A DNA stretch of 64,000 bases from Chitinophagales bacterium (lineage in GTDB: Bacteria > Bacteroidota > Bacteroidia > Chitinophagales > UBA8649). Of the stretch, positions 43,921 to 53,313 are shown piece after piece. Numbering within the stretch: the first letter of the stretch is position 1; the number at the start of each line of letters is the position of its first letter. The stretch lies in the NCBI GenBank assembly GCA_020635995.1, contig JACJYS010000005.1:132901-196900 (forward strand). The letters are read 5' to 3'. The position numbers and the translations under genes are program-made. The notes under the pieces are model-generated. The model saw nothing but the letters and a program-made list of their open reading frames with translations, was not told where the DNA came from and made no database searches.

Positions 43921-44955
43921 ATGAGTGATAAGATTATTCAAAGCAAAGATTATAAAGATTGGTCAGCATTTATTTCCAACAAAATAAAACTCGCCCAAAC
44001 CCGAACAGCATTAAAAGTCAATACCGAAATGCTCACGCTTTATTGGGAAATCGGGAACTCTATTCTTGAAAAACAAAATCAAAACGGCTGGGGAAGCAAA
44101 GTAATTGACCTTTTGGCTATAGATTTAGCTGAAAACTTCCCTGAAAATTCAGGCTTTTCGGTAAGAAACCTCAAATATATGAGAGCTTTTGCCGAAGCCT
44201 ATCCTCATTTTCCAATCGTGCAAGTTCCACTTGCACAATCAGAAAATGAATTTGTGCAAGTACCACTTGCACAAATAACCTGGTATCATCACATCAGTCT
44301 ATTAACAAAAGTAAAAGATACCACAAAAAGAGCTTTTTATATAAGTGAAACAGCCAAAAACGAATGGAGCAGAGATGTAATGCTCTTACAAATACAAAGC
44401 AAACTTTACGAAAGAGACAGCAAGGCATTGAACAATTTTGAAAATACCTTGCCCGATTATCAATCCGACTTGGCAAAAAGTATTTTTAAAGACCCTTACA
44501 ATTTTGATTTTCTGATGCTTTATAGAAAAGCCAAAGAAGTAGAAATTGAAAATCTATTGACACAAAAAATCACAGATTTTCTATTGGAATTAGGAAAAGG
44601 TTTTGCATTTGTAGGCAGACAATACGCTGTTGAAGTGGACAATACCGATTATAAAATTGATTTGCTTTTTTATCATACCGTTTTACACGCCTATGTTGTG
44701 ATAGAACTTAAAGCAGGTGAATTTTTGCCCGAGTATGTTTCTAAACTCAACTTTTACATTAGTGCTATTGACGATAAGCTAAAAACACCAACAGACGAGC
44801 CAACTATCGGACTTTTGTTGTGTGCATCAAAAAGCAAGGTAAAAGTAGAATACGCTATGCGTGGCTTAGACAAACCTTTAGGAGTTGCTTCCTATCAATT
44901 AGAACGGTTAGTAAAGGAAAATATAGACAAACTAAACAACAACGAAGAACAATAG
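43921..44955 (+). CDS. DUF1016/YhcG-type PD-(D/E)XK nuclease
   Basis: The 344-residue protein starts at ATG 43921. The N-terminal DUF1016_N region has LYWEIGNSILEKQNQNGWGSKVIDLLAIDL and NLKYMRAFAEAYP; the C-terminal PD-(D/E)XK nuclease core shows NTDYKIDLLFYH, then YVVIELKAGEF. Family proteins occur with restriction-modification or toxin loci and their function is poorly defined. Residues about 100-118 contain an in-frame duplicate of QVPLAQ encoded by two DNA palindromes (44218-44236, 44251-44275). A full promoter lies upstream. Confidence 0.85.
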   Translation: MSDKIIQSKDYKDWSAFISNKIKLAQTRTALKVNTEMLTLYWEIGNSILEKQNQNGWGSKVIDLLAIDLAENFPENSGFSVRNLKYMRAFAEAYPHFPIVQVPLAQSENEFVQVPLAQITWYHHISLLTKVKDTTKRAFYISETAKNEWSRDVMLLQIQSKLYERDSKALNNFENTLPDYQSDLAKSIFKDPYNFDFLMLYRKAKEVEIENLLTQKITDFLLELGKGFAFVGRQYAVEVDNTDYKIDLLFYHTVLHAYVVIELKAGEFLPEYVSKLNFYISAIDDKLKTPTDEPTIGLLLCASKSKVKVEYAMRGLDKPLGVASYQLERLVKENIDKLNNNEEQ

Positions 44956-44984
44956 CCCGAAGAAAGCCCTCCGTTAACAATATA

Positions 44985-45038
44985 ATACCAATCTTTGTTA
45001 ACACAAAATAGATTAGACGATTTTGTGTTAATTGGTAT
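44985..45038 (+). mobile_element. Small palindromic repeat, copy 5 (54 bp, near-perfect inverted termini)
   Basis: Starts ATACCAAT and ends ATTGGTAT (perfect 8-bp inverted termini) with core AACACAAAATAG-ATTAGACG-ATTTTGTGTT. It lies between convergent gene ends, 30 bp after the DUF1016 stop. Confidence 0.7.
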
Positions 45039-45143
45039 AAAATGAAAATCAGAAAGGTTGCCAACTATGGAATAAAAGATTCTTCACTCCACTTCGTTCC
45101 GTTCTGAATGACGAGTGCCTTGAGAATTTGAGTAGATTTAATG

Positions 45144-45827
45144 TTAAAACAATACTCCTAAACGCAATTTTATTTCGCTAAGGGTTACTCTTGAATTGTC
45201 AGACTTTGTAATGTCTATTAATCCATGACTGTATTCTATACCTGCTACGGCTCTTAAATTGTCTTTTAAAAACCAATGTATTCCTGCACCCACATTAAAA
45301 GGTACATCATAAAAAAATACATCTTTTTTTACTTTAGCATCAAAAGCCGCATCTTTATTGCCTCCCGGTCTTATATTAGCTCTTGCACCTAAGTTAAACC
45401 TATTGGTTATTCCCACTAAAGCATATATATTGTAGTTATTAATGTCGTTGGTTTTCAACTTTAAATTAATAGGCAACTCTAAATACTGTAGCTTGTACTT
45501 AGAAATACTGTTGGGTAGCATTGCCACAGGAATATCCGAATCGTAATAAGTGCTTTTTAAAGCATATAAACTTTTATTTTCTACTCTAAAAGTTCTGTAG
45601 CTCCCTCCTAATCCTGTGTTTAAAGCAAAGCGGTCGCTAATATCCCAATCTACCATTAAACCGTAGCCTATTCCACCGCCTATACCTTTGTTTTTATCTA
45701 AATTTGGAGTAATAGCAAATTCTATAGCGGGATCAACGTACAAACCTATATTTACAGTACGCTGTGCTTTGTTTTGCCCTACGCTTATTAATGTTATTAT
45801 TGCTGTTAAAAGTATTATTTTTTTCAT
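45144..45827 (-). CDS. Outer-membrane beta-barrel protein (porin-like)
   Basis: I start at ATG 45827 (227 residues) since MKKIILLTAIITLISV gives a normal signal peptide; a frame to 45872 exists. Repeating amphipathic strands such as LQYLELPINLKLKTND and VGAGIHWFLKDNLRAVAGIEY and a final LRLGVLF with C-terminal Phe identify a small PorT/OMP_b-brl-type barrel. Function unknown. It is followed by a gene-poor junction and precedes nothing co-transcribed. Confidence 0.8.
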   Translation of the reverse strand: MKKIILLTAIITLISVGQNKAQRTVNIGLYVDPAIEFAITPNLDKNKGIGGGIGYGLMVDWDISDRFALNTGLGGSYRTFRVENKSLYALKSTYYDSDIPVAMLPNSISKYKLQYLELPINLKLKTNDINNYNIYALVGITNRFNLGARANIRPGGNKDAAFDAKVKKDVFFYDVPFNVGAGIHWFLKDNLRAVAGIEYSHGLIDITKSDNSRVTLSEIKLRLGVLF

Positions 45828-45898
45828 TATAATGTTATGTTTTTTATTGATTACTAACACTTTAAGAGCCACAAAAAATATACCAAGTAAGCTTATTT

Positions 45899-48800
45899 TT
45901 AAAAATCAACGCCTAAAGAAAATTGTAATCTTGCTTTGTTAAATTTGCCTGTATCGTAGCCCCAGCCGTAATCTATTCGTATAAAATATCCAAGTAATTC
46001 TATTCTTGTTCCTAAGCCTAAAGCCATTACAAAAGGCTGTTTATAAACATCTATTCTAGCTACTGCCGTACCAGTGTTATTTTGTCTTGTTTCTTGGGCT
46101 ATATTATCATTAGAAAAAGGTGTTGCTCCTTCCCATGCTGTTCCTAAATCATAAAAACCTATTAACTGCAAATTCTTTAAGAAATTAGAACGCAAAGGTT
46201 TTTTTCTAAAAGCAGAAAATATAGGTACTCTCAATTCTGTGTTCCAAACCAAAAAGCTATTGCCATTTCTTATATTTTGCATAAAGCCTCTCATATTCAC
46301 TGCCGCACTTTGATATGCATAATTATTATTATAATTAATGTTAGTATTTTCATCAAAACTTGGAGATATAATACCGTCTGTAGCTCCTAAATAATATATC
46401 ATTTTTTTAGTGCCTACCGATGTGCTATAAGCTAATCTATTTGCCCAAATAATATTATTATATACTTTTTGATAATGTCGTGCATCAAAACCCCATATTA
46501 ACATATACGAGTTATTAAAAATGGGCATTTGTACACTTTCTTTGGCTATAGTATCTTCTTTTGTAGGAAACTCTTTTTGAAACTCTACAAAAGCATTAAA
46601 CCTAAAACCATTTCTTATATTTTGCTGTATTTCTATAGTATGGTCGTGTACGTATTCAAGTTTTGTGTATAACCAATTTTGGCTTGAGTTTGCCTCATTT
46701 AAAGTAATATAATCTGTAGATTTAAAAATATTTCTATCATTTCTAAAACCTACGCCTACCCTCAGGCTATTAAGCATATTAAATGGATAAATAAACTTGG
46801 TTTCTACTATATTTGTCCTAATATTTAAGTTGGCTAAAACTGCGTCTGTGCCATTAGACAGCACTCCTATTTTGTTGAAATTTCTTCTATAATAGGTAAA
46901 TCTTTTATCCCACCGCCCTTTTAGGTTTTCGTAGGTTATGTACAGCTGGTTATTATCAAACAGCCTTACTTTAAAAGGCAAAACATAGCCTGGAGGTGTT
47001 TCAGGGTTAGCGTTAGAGAAAAAATCTAAACTAAAGCCTCCGTATATTTTGTGGTTTTCAAATAAATCGGTTATTCCAAAACTTATCATACCGCTAATTG
47101 CCGGATTACGCAGTGCCGGCATTCCCGGCTGAAATGGCTGATATTGTGAAATTAAAGTTGAAGTGTTTAAGCCTATTGCCACATCTTCTGTCATAAATTT
47201 TAAGAAATACTGCCTTGTTCTTGTAAATTTATAAATGTTGCTTTTTTCTTCTTCTATGGTTCTGTTTATTTCCAGTGCTTCTCGGTGCTTAGCAGATAAA
47301 ATATCCCAGCTATCAAATTTGCTTTGGTAAATTTTTTCTCTATTTATATTTTTAAAACTTACGGTATCTACTTCGGTTTGTAGTTGATTTTGTTTTAAAC
47401 TTTGCTGTCTTGCATATTTGTCTAATTCTCCTTGCATAAATAATGTATTGCTACCGTTATTATTTTCTGCATTATCTATATCTTTTACTAAAAAATATTG
47501 CTTATTGCCTGCTTTAAAACTCTCTAACTTTTTCTGTCTTAATAATGCCAAAGACAAATTAGAGAAACTCATATCGTAATTAGAGTTTAAATAATTGACA
47601 CCTTGTGTTTTAATTATCGGTACATTTTCTTGGCTTACTACATCCTTTACTTCTACACCTTCTTCCATAGCATCTTGCAGGTTTATTCCTTTATCTATTA
47701 TAATAGAGTCTTCTTTGCCAAAAGAAGTGGTTGTAGTATAAATGTATTTTGTGCGTTCGCCTACTTGTACAGAGTTTAAACTTCCTATATATTGATTGTT
47801 TACTCCCGTATAATCGCTAAGAAAAGTGTAGCTACTATCATTAAACTGCTGTGGATAGCTCTCATTAGCCAATGGTGTAAATGTTACTTGTGCTAATTTT
47901 TGAAAAGGATTATTAAAATCATAAAAGAAAACATCAAAATTTCTATTGGGCAAAATGGTATCTAAACGCTGATTAATAAGTGAATCGTTTGGACGGTTAG
48001 AAATAAAAAGCACGCCTTCTCTTGCTCCCAATTTTGCAAAACTTGGTTGCAAATCATCATAAAAATCTTTGGTAAGGTTTTCTAATCGGCTACTGGGCAA
48101 GTAATAGGTATAAATATCTATTTGTCCATTTTGCATGGCCGACATTACTATATTTCTACTATCTTGTGCATAAGCAAAATCAAATATTTTTTGAAATTTT
48201 CTAAAAGGTCGGGGTTTTTCTTCTCGCTTAAAATTTTCTGAATCGTAGTGTGCTATGTAAAACATATCTTTTCTTTCATAAACAACGCTCAGCTTTTTCC
48301 CTTTAGGTTCCCAAGCCAATATAGGAGAAGATAAATCTGTTTCTAAATTAAAGGTTTTAAAACCGCCACTTTTTATATGTTTTGTAGTTTCATCTTGTAT
48401 GTTGTAAACAAATACTTTCCATCGCCCTAATTTATTGGCGGCATAAGCTATATATTTTCCATCGGGGCTAATAACGGCATTGTATTTTTCAAACTTTTTC
48501 TTCTTTTTAAGTACTATACTTTCATCTACATCTACTTTTTGCTTATTCTGCTGTTCTTTTTCAAATCTATCTTTATGATAAGTGTACCATTGCTTTAAAA
48601 ATTCATCTAATGAATAGCCTGTAGAATACACAAAAGCCTCTTCTACACTTCTATTTACTTTAGCTAAATATAGTATATTGCCTATTACATCTTTAGAAAA
48701 ATTTTGTTCTAAAAAAGACCAAACAGAATGTCCTACAAATGCTTGGTCTTCAATACTTAATTTAGATAAATCTGAAAATTGTCCCGATAAAATTCCTTGT

Positions 48801-49390
48801 TTTAAGCGGTTGTCATTTTCTGTAGTCCAATCTTCTGAAACATAGCGTGCCAATCCTTCTGCAAACCAATAAGGAAAATCTACTAAAAAGGAGTTTTTAA
48901 TTAATTCTTGTATGCCATTTCCTCCTGAAACTCTATTGATATACAATTCGGCTATTCCTCTTTTAATTTGCTTATCTATATCGCTATGTTTGCCATTAAA
49001 ATATACAAAAAGCCTATTGTTTTTAAGCTGTACTGTGCCCGATATATTTTCTACATCTTCTTTTATGCCAATATTGGTTTGGTGCATATCAGAAATATCA
49101 TTGTACACAATTATGTCTAATTTGTTTGACAATTTGAAGTCAAGCAATTCATTTACATGCTCCAAGTTTTTTTCTGCTGCTTGAATTACATACTTTCCAA
49201 TATCTTGCCCACCTTGAGAAAAATAAATTCTAAAATTGTCGGTTTCGTAAAATTGCCACTTAAATTTTTTATACTGAACTCTATTTTTACCAAACTCCAC
49301 ATTAGAATATTGGGCATTAGCAAAAAAGAAACTCCCTATAAGAGTAAAAGTTGCCAAAATGAATTTTATATGTAGTTTTTTAGCTTGCAT
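45899..49390 (-). CDS. Peptidase-MA-like/TolB-propeller/beta-barrel fusion, 1163 residues
   Basis: Signal peptide 1-27 (FFFANAQ). Residues about 60-280 match a peptidase-MA-type domain, with DFPYWFAEGLARYVSEDW where active relatives have HExxH...E, so the zinc-binding HExxH is missing. Residues about 300-560 are TolB/PD40-like beta-propeller repeats (AVISPDGKYIAYAANKLGRW). Residues about 760-1163 form a barrel with NMRGFMQNIRNGNSFLVWNTELR and end FSLGVDF in Phe. Proteins of this architecture occur in Bacteroidota; a role in outer-membrane biogenesis or secretion is inferred. Confidence 0.78.
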   Translation of the reverse strand: MQAKKLHIKFILATFTLIGSFFFANAQYSNVEFGKNRVQYKKFKWQFYETDNFRIYFSQGGQDIGKYVIQAAEKNLEHVNELLDFKLSNKLDIIVYNDISDMHQTNIGIKEDVENISGTVQLKNNRLFVYFNGKHSDIDKQIKRGIAELYINRVSGGNGIQELIKNSFLVDFPYWFAEGLARYVSEDWTTENDNRLKQGILSGQFSDLSKLSIEDQAFVGHSVWSFLEQNFSKDVIGNILYLAKVNRSVEEAFVYSTGYSLDEFLKQWYTYHKDRFEKEQQNKQKVDVDESIVLKKKKKFEKYNAVISPDGKYIAYAANKLGRWKVFVYNIQDETTKHIKSGGFKTFNLETDLSSPILAWEPKGKKLSVVYERKDMFYIAHYDSENFKREEKPRPFRKFQKIFDFAYAQDSRNIVMSAMQNGQIDIYTYYLPSSRLENLTKDFYDDLQPSFAKLGAREGVLFISNRPNDSLINQRLDTILPNRNFDVFFYDFNNPFQKLAQVTFTPLANESYPQQFNDSSYTFLSDYTGVNNQYIGSLNSVQVGERTKYIYTTTTSFGKEDSIIIDKGINLQDAMEEGVEVKDVVSQENVPIIKTQGVNYLNSNYDMSFSNLSLALLRQKKLESFKAGNKQYFLVKDIDNAENNNGSNTLFMQGELDKYARQQSLKQNQLQTEVDTVSFKNINREKIYQSKFDSWDILSAKHREALEINRTIEEEKSNIYKFTRTRQYFLKFMTEDVAIGLNTSTLISQYQPFQPGMPALRNPAISGMISFGITDLFENHKIYGGFSLDFFSNANPETPPGYVLPFKVRLFDNNQLYITYENLKGRWDKRFTYYRRNFNKIGVLSNGTDAVLANLNIRTNIVETKFIYPFNMLNSLRVGVGFRNDRNIFKSTDYITLNEANSSQNWLYTKLEYVHDHTIEIQQNIRNGFRFNAFVEFQKEFPTKEDTIAKESVQMPIFNNSYMLIWGFDARHYQKVYNNIIWANRLAYSTSVGTKKMIYYLGATDGIISPSFDENTNINYNNNYAYQSAAVNMRGFMQNIRNGNSFLVWNTELRVPIFSAFRKKPLRSNFLKNLQLIGFYDLGTAWEGATPFSNDNIAQETRQNNTGTAVARIDVYKQPFVMALGLGTRIELLGYFIRIDYGWGYDTGKFNKARLQFSLGVDF

Positions 49391-49481
49391 TAAATTTGAA
49401 AACGAAAATTACATAGAATAGTTTGTTTACTATAATTATATTTTATAAAATTTACACTTTAGTGTAAAAAAACGTAAAAAA

Positions 49482-50117
49482 ATGATAGAAGTTGCCTCAT
49501 TTGCCTTTAATCCATTTCAAGAAAATACCTATATACTTTTTGATGAAACCAAAGAATGTGTAATTATAGACCCCGGTTGTTATACCGAAAATGAAAGGAG
49601 GCAATTAAAAACTTTCATAAAAAATAAGGATTTAAAACCTATAAAACTTTTAAATACACATTGCCATTTAGATCATATTTGTGGCAATGCTTTTGTGGCT
49701 AAAGAATATAACTTAAAATTAGAAGCTCATAAAGGCGAAAAAGTGGTGCTTGATGCTGCTCCGGCACACGGACAGATGTATGGTTTTATTTTTGAGCCTT
49801 CGCCTGCTATTGAAAAATATATAGATGAGGGAGATATTATTACTTTTGGCAACAGCGAATTAAGTATTTTATTTACACCGGGGCACTCGCCAGCAAGTAT
49901 TTGTTTTTATAGCCAAAAAGATGGTTTTATAATAGGTGGAGATGTACTGTTTTTTATGAGTATTGGCAGAACAGATTTGCCAGGAGGCAATCATCAGCAA
50001 CTATTAAATTCTATAAGAGAAAAGCTATTTGTACTACCTAATGAGACTAAAGTGTACAACGGACACGGGCAAGCTACTCAAATAGGTTTTGAAAAGGAAA
50101 ATAATCCGTTTTTTTAA
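49482..50117 (+). CDS. Metallo-beta-lactamase-fold hydrolase (glyoxalase II-like)
   Basis: The 211-residue protein has the metal motif NTHCHLDHICGN (HxHxDH) near residue 60, then GHSPASICFY with the third metal His, GGDVLFF and a C-terminal YNGHGQATQIGFEKENNPFF. These define the glyoxalase II-like/YcbL subgroup. A thioester substrate is inferred. The stop overlaps the convergent ParE-type toxin gene by 4 bp. Confidence 0.88.
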   Translation: MIEVASFAFNPFQENTYILFDETKECVIIDPGCYTENERRQLKTFIKNKDLKPIKLLNTHCHLDHICGNAFVAKEYNLKLEAHKGEKVVLDAAPAHGQMYGFIFEPSPAIEKYIDEGDIITFGNSELSILFTPGHSPASICFYSQKDGFIIGGDVLFFMSIGRTDLPGGNHQQLLNSIREKLFVLPNETKVYNGHGQATQIGFEKENNPFF

Positions 50118-50419
50118 GTTTCGTTTATTTTTAAACTTTTTTCATGTCTTCTTCCGTCCCATAAAGATAGCACTATCAATTCTTCATTATTAAACTTATA
50201 AAACAACAAATAATTTTTTACAATTTTAACCCTTACTTTACTAAAATCTGTATTCCTTCCAATTTTTGGATTTTTTGCTAAACGTTCTAAACTTTCTTGA
50301 ATTAAAGCGTTAAGTTTTATACTAAAATATTTTGATTTGTTTCTATTAATCCAATACTCTAATATTGCTAGTCTTTCAGCTACTGCTGTCTTTGTCCAAA
50401 TTATTTTTCTTTTAGCCAT
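50114..50419 (-). CDS. ParE/RelE-family toxin
   Basis: The 101-residue protein has the RelE/ParE fold pattern: IIWTKTAVAERLAILEYWINRN, then LIQESLERLAKNPKIGRNTDF, RVKIVKNYLLFYKFNNEELIVLSLWDGRRHE. The IVKNYLLFYK and LWDGRR segments are family marks. It is 101 residues, normal for the family. Its start overlaps the stop of the upstream antitoxin by 19 bp, so they are coupled. Target could be gyrase (ParE) or mRNA (RelE). Confidence 0.85.
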   Translation of the reverse strand: MAKRKIIWTKTAVAERLAILEYWINRNKSKYFSIKLNALIQESLERLAKNPKIGRNTDFSKVRVKIVKNYLLFYKFNNEELIVLSLWDGRRHEKSLKINET

Positions 50420-50637
50420 GTGTCAATCTGTTTATTGACGCTATCATTATCTATTAATTCAGAATTTTTAAGTTCTTCTTCTGCTTTCAATATTCTTTCT
50501 TTTTCAAGCTTACTCAATTTATATGTAACTGTATCTAACTCAAAATCTAATATTTTTTGAAGTTCTTCAACTATTGAATTATTTTTTAATTCAGTAATTT
50601 TATTTATCAAATTCAGTTTAATTTCAGCAACATTCAT
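50401..50637 (-). CDS. Antitoxin partner of the ParE-like toxin
   Basis: The 78-residue protein is acidic/basic mixed and mostly helical: IKLNLINKITELKNNSIVEELQKILDFEL, then EELKNSELIDNDSVNKQIDTWLKEK. It directly precedes the toxin on the minus strand with a 19-bp overlap. No obvious helix-turn-helix is visible; it probably binds DNA through an N-terminal ribbon or helix bundle. Confidence 0.75.
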   Translation of the reverse strand: MNVAEIKLNLINKITELKNNSIVEELQKILDFELDTVTYKLSKLEKERILKAEEELKNSELIDNDSVNKQIDTWLKEK

Positions 50638-50689
50638 AGCACAAGTATTTATTCCAAATATAACGAAAGGATTTTAGAATAAAAAGTAT

Positions 50690-51877
50690 TTAATTAATTT
50701 TCCCTTTATACCTATTTTTTAAATACACCATACCTGCTATACCTACTATTATCATTGCCACAGATATAATTTGTGCCTGCGATAAATTGAAAAAGTTTGG
50801 ATATCTATCGGTAACTCTTATTATTTCTATAGGATAACGCTCTAAACCACTGGCTACAAACAGCATCATAAACATAAAACCGGGCATAAATTGCACTTTT
50901 TTACGCAAAGACCAAAGAATGGCAAATAAAATAAAAAACATAAGAATTTCGTAAATAGCTGTTGGATATACGCCCTGTGGCAACTGATGACAATAATTAC
51001 CTACACAACCGGCTATTTTTTCGCCTTCGTTTATAACATTATGTGCGTATTGATTGCTCCAAAAATACTCTGGCAGCCAACTTGGTGCCGGGTGCGGATT
51101 TACTTTTCCCCAATCGCCATCGCCACTAAAATGACATCCCATACGACCAAATGCCATAGCTAAAATAAAAGTGGGAGAAATAGTATCAAACAATACCCAA
51201 GGTTTTAGTTTTCTGTATTTTGCATAAATAGTAACGCCCAATATTCCAAAGAATAAGCCTCCATAAATAGTCAATCCACTTAAAAAATTCATAGGGTCGC
51301 TAAATAATTCTGCTAATGTCATTTCTGACTTTGGCTGTATAACTTCAAAAATGCTGGCACCTACTACGCCAAAAAATGCTGCCACAAAAACTAATTCGCC
51401 TATTAAATCTTGTGGTTCAATATTTACATCTACTTCTTTTGGGGTAGGCAATGCTGCTTTGTTTATTTTGTAATAAGTATAAGCCACAGCCAAAGCTCCT
51501 GTAATAAATCCATATAAGGGAAAACCCTGAGATGAAAATAAATAAGCTACTGTGCCTTGCCCTTGAGTTAATAAACTGGGATTATGAATTAAAGCCCCTA
51601 AAAACTTCATTCCCACAAAAAACCACAATAAAAATGGAAAAATTAAATCTTTAATTTTAGGTTTTTCGCCTATTAATTGTTTCTCTACTCTTACATCTAA
51701 CTGCCCTATTTCTCCTCTTCTTTTTAATTCTTTAGAAGCAAAAATAGCCGCCATCATAAAGCCCATTGCTACAAAAAAACCATAGGTATTAATAGGAATA
51801 TTGGGTATATTAGTACCAAATACTGCATTGAAAAACTCAGGTATAGTGGCATAAGCCCTTAAAAAAAATATGTTCAT
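50690..51877 (-). CDS. lgt: Prolipoprotein diacylglyceryl transferase (long form)
   Basis: The 395-residue protein has at least seven membrane segments. Conserved Lgt features are visible: INTYGFFVAMGF, SGLTIYGGLFFGILG, and DTISPTFILAMAFGRMGCHFSGDGDWG with the essential Arg region. It is about 110 residues longer than the usual 260-290, with an insertion near residues 60-150 carrying KLIGEKPKIKDL and an extra loop with several Cys (GEKIAGCVGNYCHQ). It transfers diacylglycerol to the lipobox cysteine, consistent with lipoproteins in this window. Confidence 0.88.
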   Translation of the reverse strand: MNIFFLRAYATIPEFFNAVFGTNIPNIPINTYGFFVAMGFMMAAIFASKELKRRGEIGQLDVRVEKQLIGEKPKIKDLIFPFLLWFFVGMKFLGALIHNPSLLTQGQGTVAYLFSSQGFPLYGFITGALAVAYTYYKINKAALPTPKEVDVNIEPQDLIGELVFVAAFFGVVGASIFEVIQPKSEMTLAELFSDPMNFLSGLTIYGGLFFGILGVTIYAKYRKLKPWVLFDTISPTFILAMAFGRMGCHFSGDGDWGKVNPHPAPSWLPEYFWSNQYAHNVINEGEKIAGCVGNYCHQLPQGVYPTAIYEILMFFILFAILWSLRKKVQFMPGFMFMMLFVASGLERYPIEIIRVTDRYPNFFNLSQAQIISVAMIIVGIAGMVYLKNRYKGKIN

Positions 51878-51883
51878 TAAGTA

Positions 51884-53212
51884 TTAGTTTATAAGGTTTT
51901 CAGTTAAAATTTGAGCATCCATAGCTCCATTTCTATTCACTTTGCTCAGTTGCACTTTTTGTATGGTATTAACCATTTCTTCTTGATAAGGAACAGCCAC
52001 TTTTATATAATTTTTGGTAAAGCCATACATTATTCCTTCATCATTTTCTGCTTCTAATAGTACTTGAGCATATTCATTTTCATATTGCTCATAAAAAGCT
52101 CTTCTTTTCTTTTCTGACAATATACGAAGTTGCTTGCTTCTTTCTCTTCTAACATTTAATGGCACTACGGGTTCTATATTTAATGCTTTTGTATTGGCTC
52201 TTTCGCTGTAAGTAAATACATGCAAATATGAAACATCTAATTCTTTTAAAAAATTCATTGTTTTTTCAAACTCCGCATCTGTTTCTCCCGGAAAACCAAC
52301 AATCACATCTACACCAATGCAACAATGAGGCATTACTTCTTTGATTTTACTAACACGTTGTCTATATAAAGCGGTATCATATTTTCTACGCATTAGTTTT
52401 AGTAAATTATCGGAGCCACTTTGCAAAGGAATATGAAAATGGGGTACAAACTTTTTAGACTGTGCTACAAAGTCTATTATTTCATTGCTTAATAAATTAG
52501 GCTCTATAGACGAAATTCTAAAACGGTCTATTGCTTCCACTTTATCTAACTCTTGCACCAACTGAAAGAAATTTTCTTGGGTGTGTTTCTTACCGTCTTC
52601 GGTTTTGCCAAAATCGCCAATATTAACGCCCGTTAATACTATTTCTTTAACTTTTGTTTGAGCCACTTTTTCTACTAAATCAAGAGTTTTATTTATAGAA
52701 GAACTTCTACTTCGTCCTCTGGCTAAAGGAATAGTACAAAAACTGCAAAAATAATCGCAACCGTCTTGTATTTTTACAAAACTACGAGTACGCTCTCCAT
52801 AAGAAAAAGCTTCGCTATAAAAACCAACTTCCTTAATTGGTCCTGCTATCACTTTGGCTTCTTCGCCTATTTTATCTAAATGCTCATGCAAATTAAATTT
52901 TTCATTAGCACCCAAAACTAAATCTACACCGTTTATACCTGCAATTTCTTCCGGTTTTAACTGAGCATAGCAACCTATAATTACAACTTTTGCTTCCGGA
53001 TTAATTTTTTTTGCTTGTTTTACAATATTCTTGCATTTTTTATCGGCATTATCTGTAACCGAGCAAGTATTAATAATATAATAATCTGCCCTTTCAGAAA
53101 AATCAACTTTAGTATAACCATTGTCTGTTAAACTACGGCTAATAGCAGATGTTTCTGAAAAATTTAGTTTACATCCCAGTGTATAATATGCTACTTTTCT
53201 ATTGTAAAACAT
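51884..53212 (-). CDS. mtaB: tRNA t6A37 methylthiotransferase MtaB
   Basis: The 442-residue protein has the N-terminal MTTase domain: AYYTLGCKLNFSETSAI, NTCSVTDNADKKC and IGCYAQLKPEE give the three cluster cysteines. Radical-SAM CxxxCxxC is at GCDYFCSFCTIP, then RGRSRSS and LTGVNIGDFG. HIPLQSGSDNLLKLMRRKY and GFPGETDAEF follow, and a TRAM-like C terminus is present. It adds a methylthio group to t6A at tRNA position 37. It sits 6 bp upstream of lgt on the same strand, so the two are probably one operon. Confidence 0.93.
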   Translation of the reverse strand: MFYNRKVAYYTLGCKLNFSETSAISRSLTDNGYTKVDFSERADYYIINTCSVTDNADKKCKNIVKQAKKINPEAKVVIIGCYAQLKPEEIAGINGVDLVLGANEKFNLHEHLDKIGEEAKVIAGPIKEVGFYSEAFSYGERTRSFVKIQDGCDYFCSFCTIPLARGRSRSSSINKTLDLVEKVAQTKVKEIVLTGVNIGDFGKTEDGKKHTQENFFQLVQELDKVEAIDRFRISSIEPNLLSNEIIDFVAQSKKFVPHFHIPLQSGSDNLLKLMRRKYDTALYRQRVSKIKEVMPHCCIGVDVIVGFPGETDAEFEKTMNFLKELDVSYLHVFTYSERANTKALNIEPVVPLNVRRERSKQLRILSEKKRRAFYEQYENEYAQVLLEAENDEGIMYGFTKNYIKVAVPYQEEMVNTIQKVQLSKVNRNGAMDAQILTENLIN

Positions 53213-53313
53213 AAAAATGAAGTGCGAAATTACAATTTTAAAACAGTTAAATGTTATGAAATGTTGTACTTTTAAGAAATTTCAATTATTTTCACAAAAA
53301 AATTAAAACTAAA

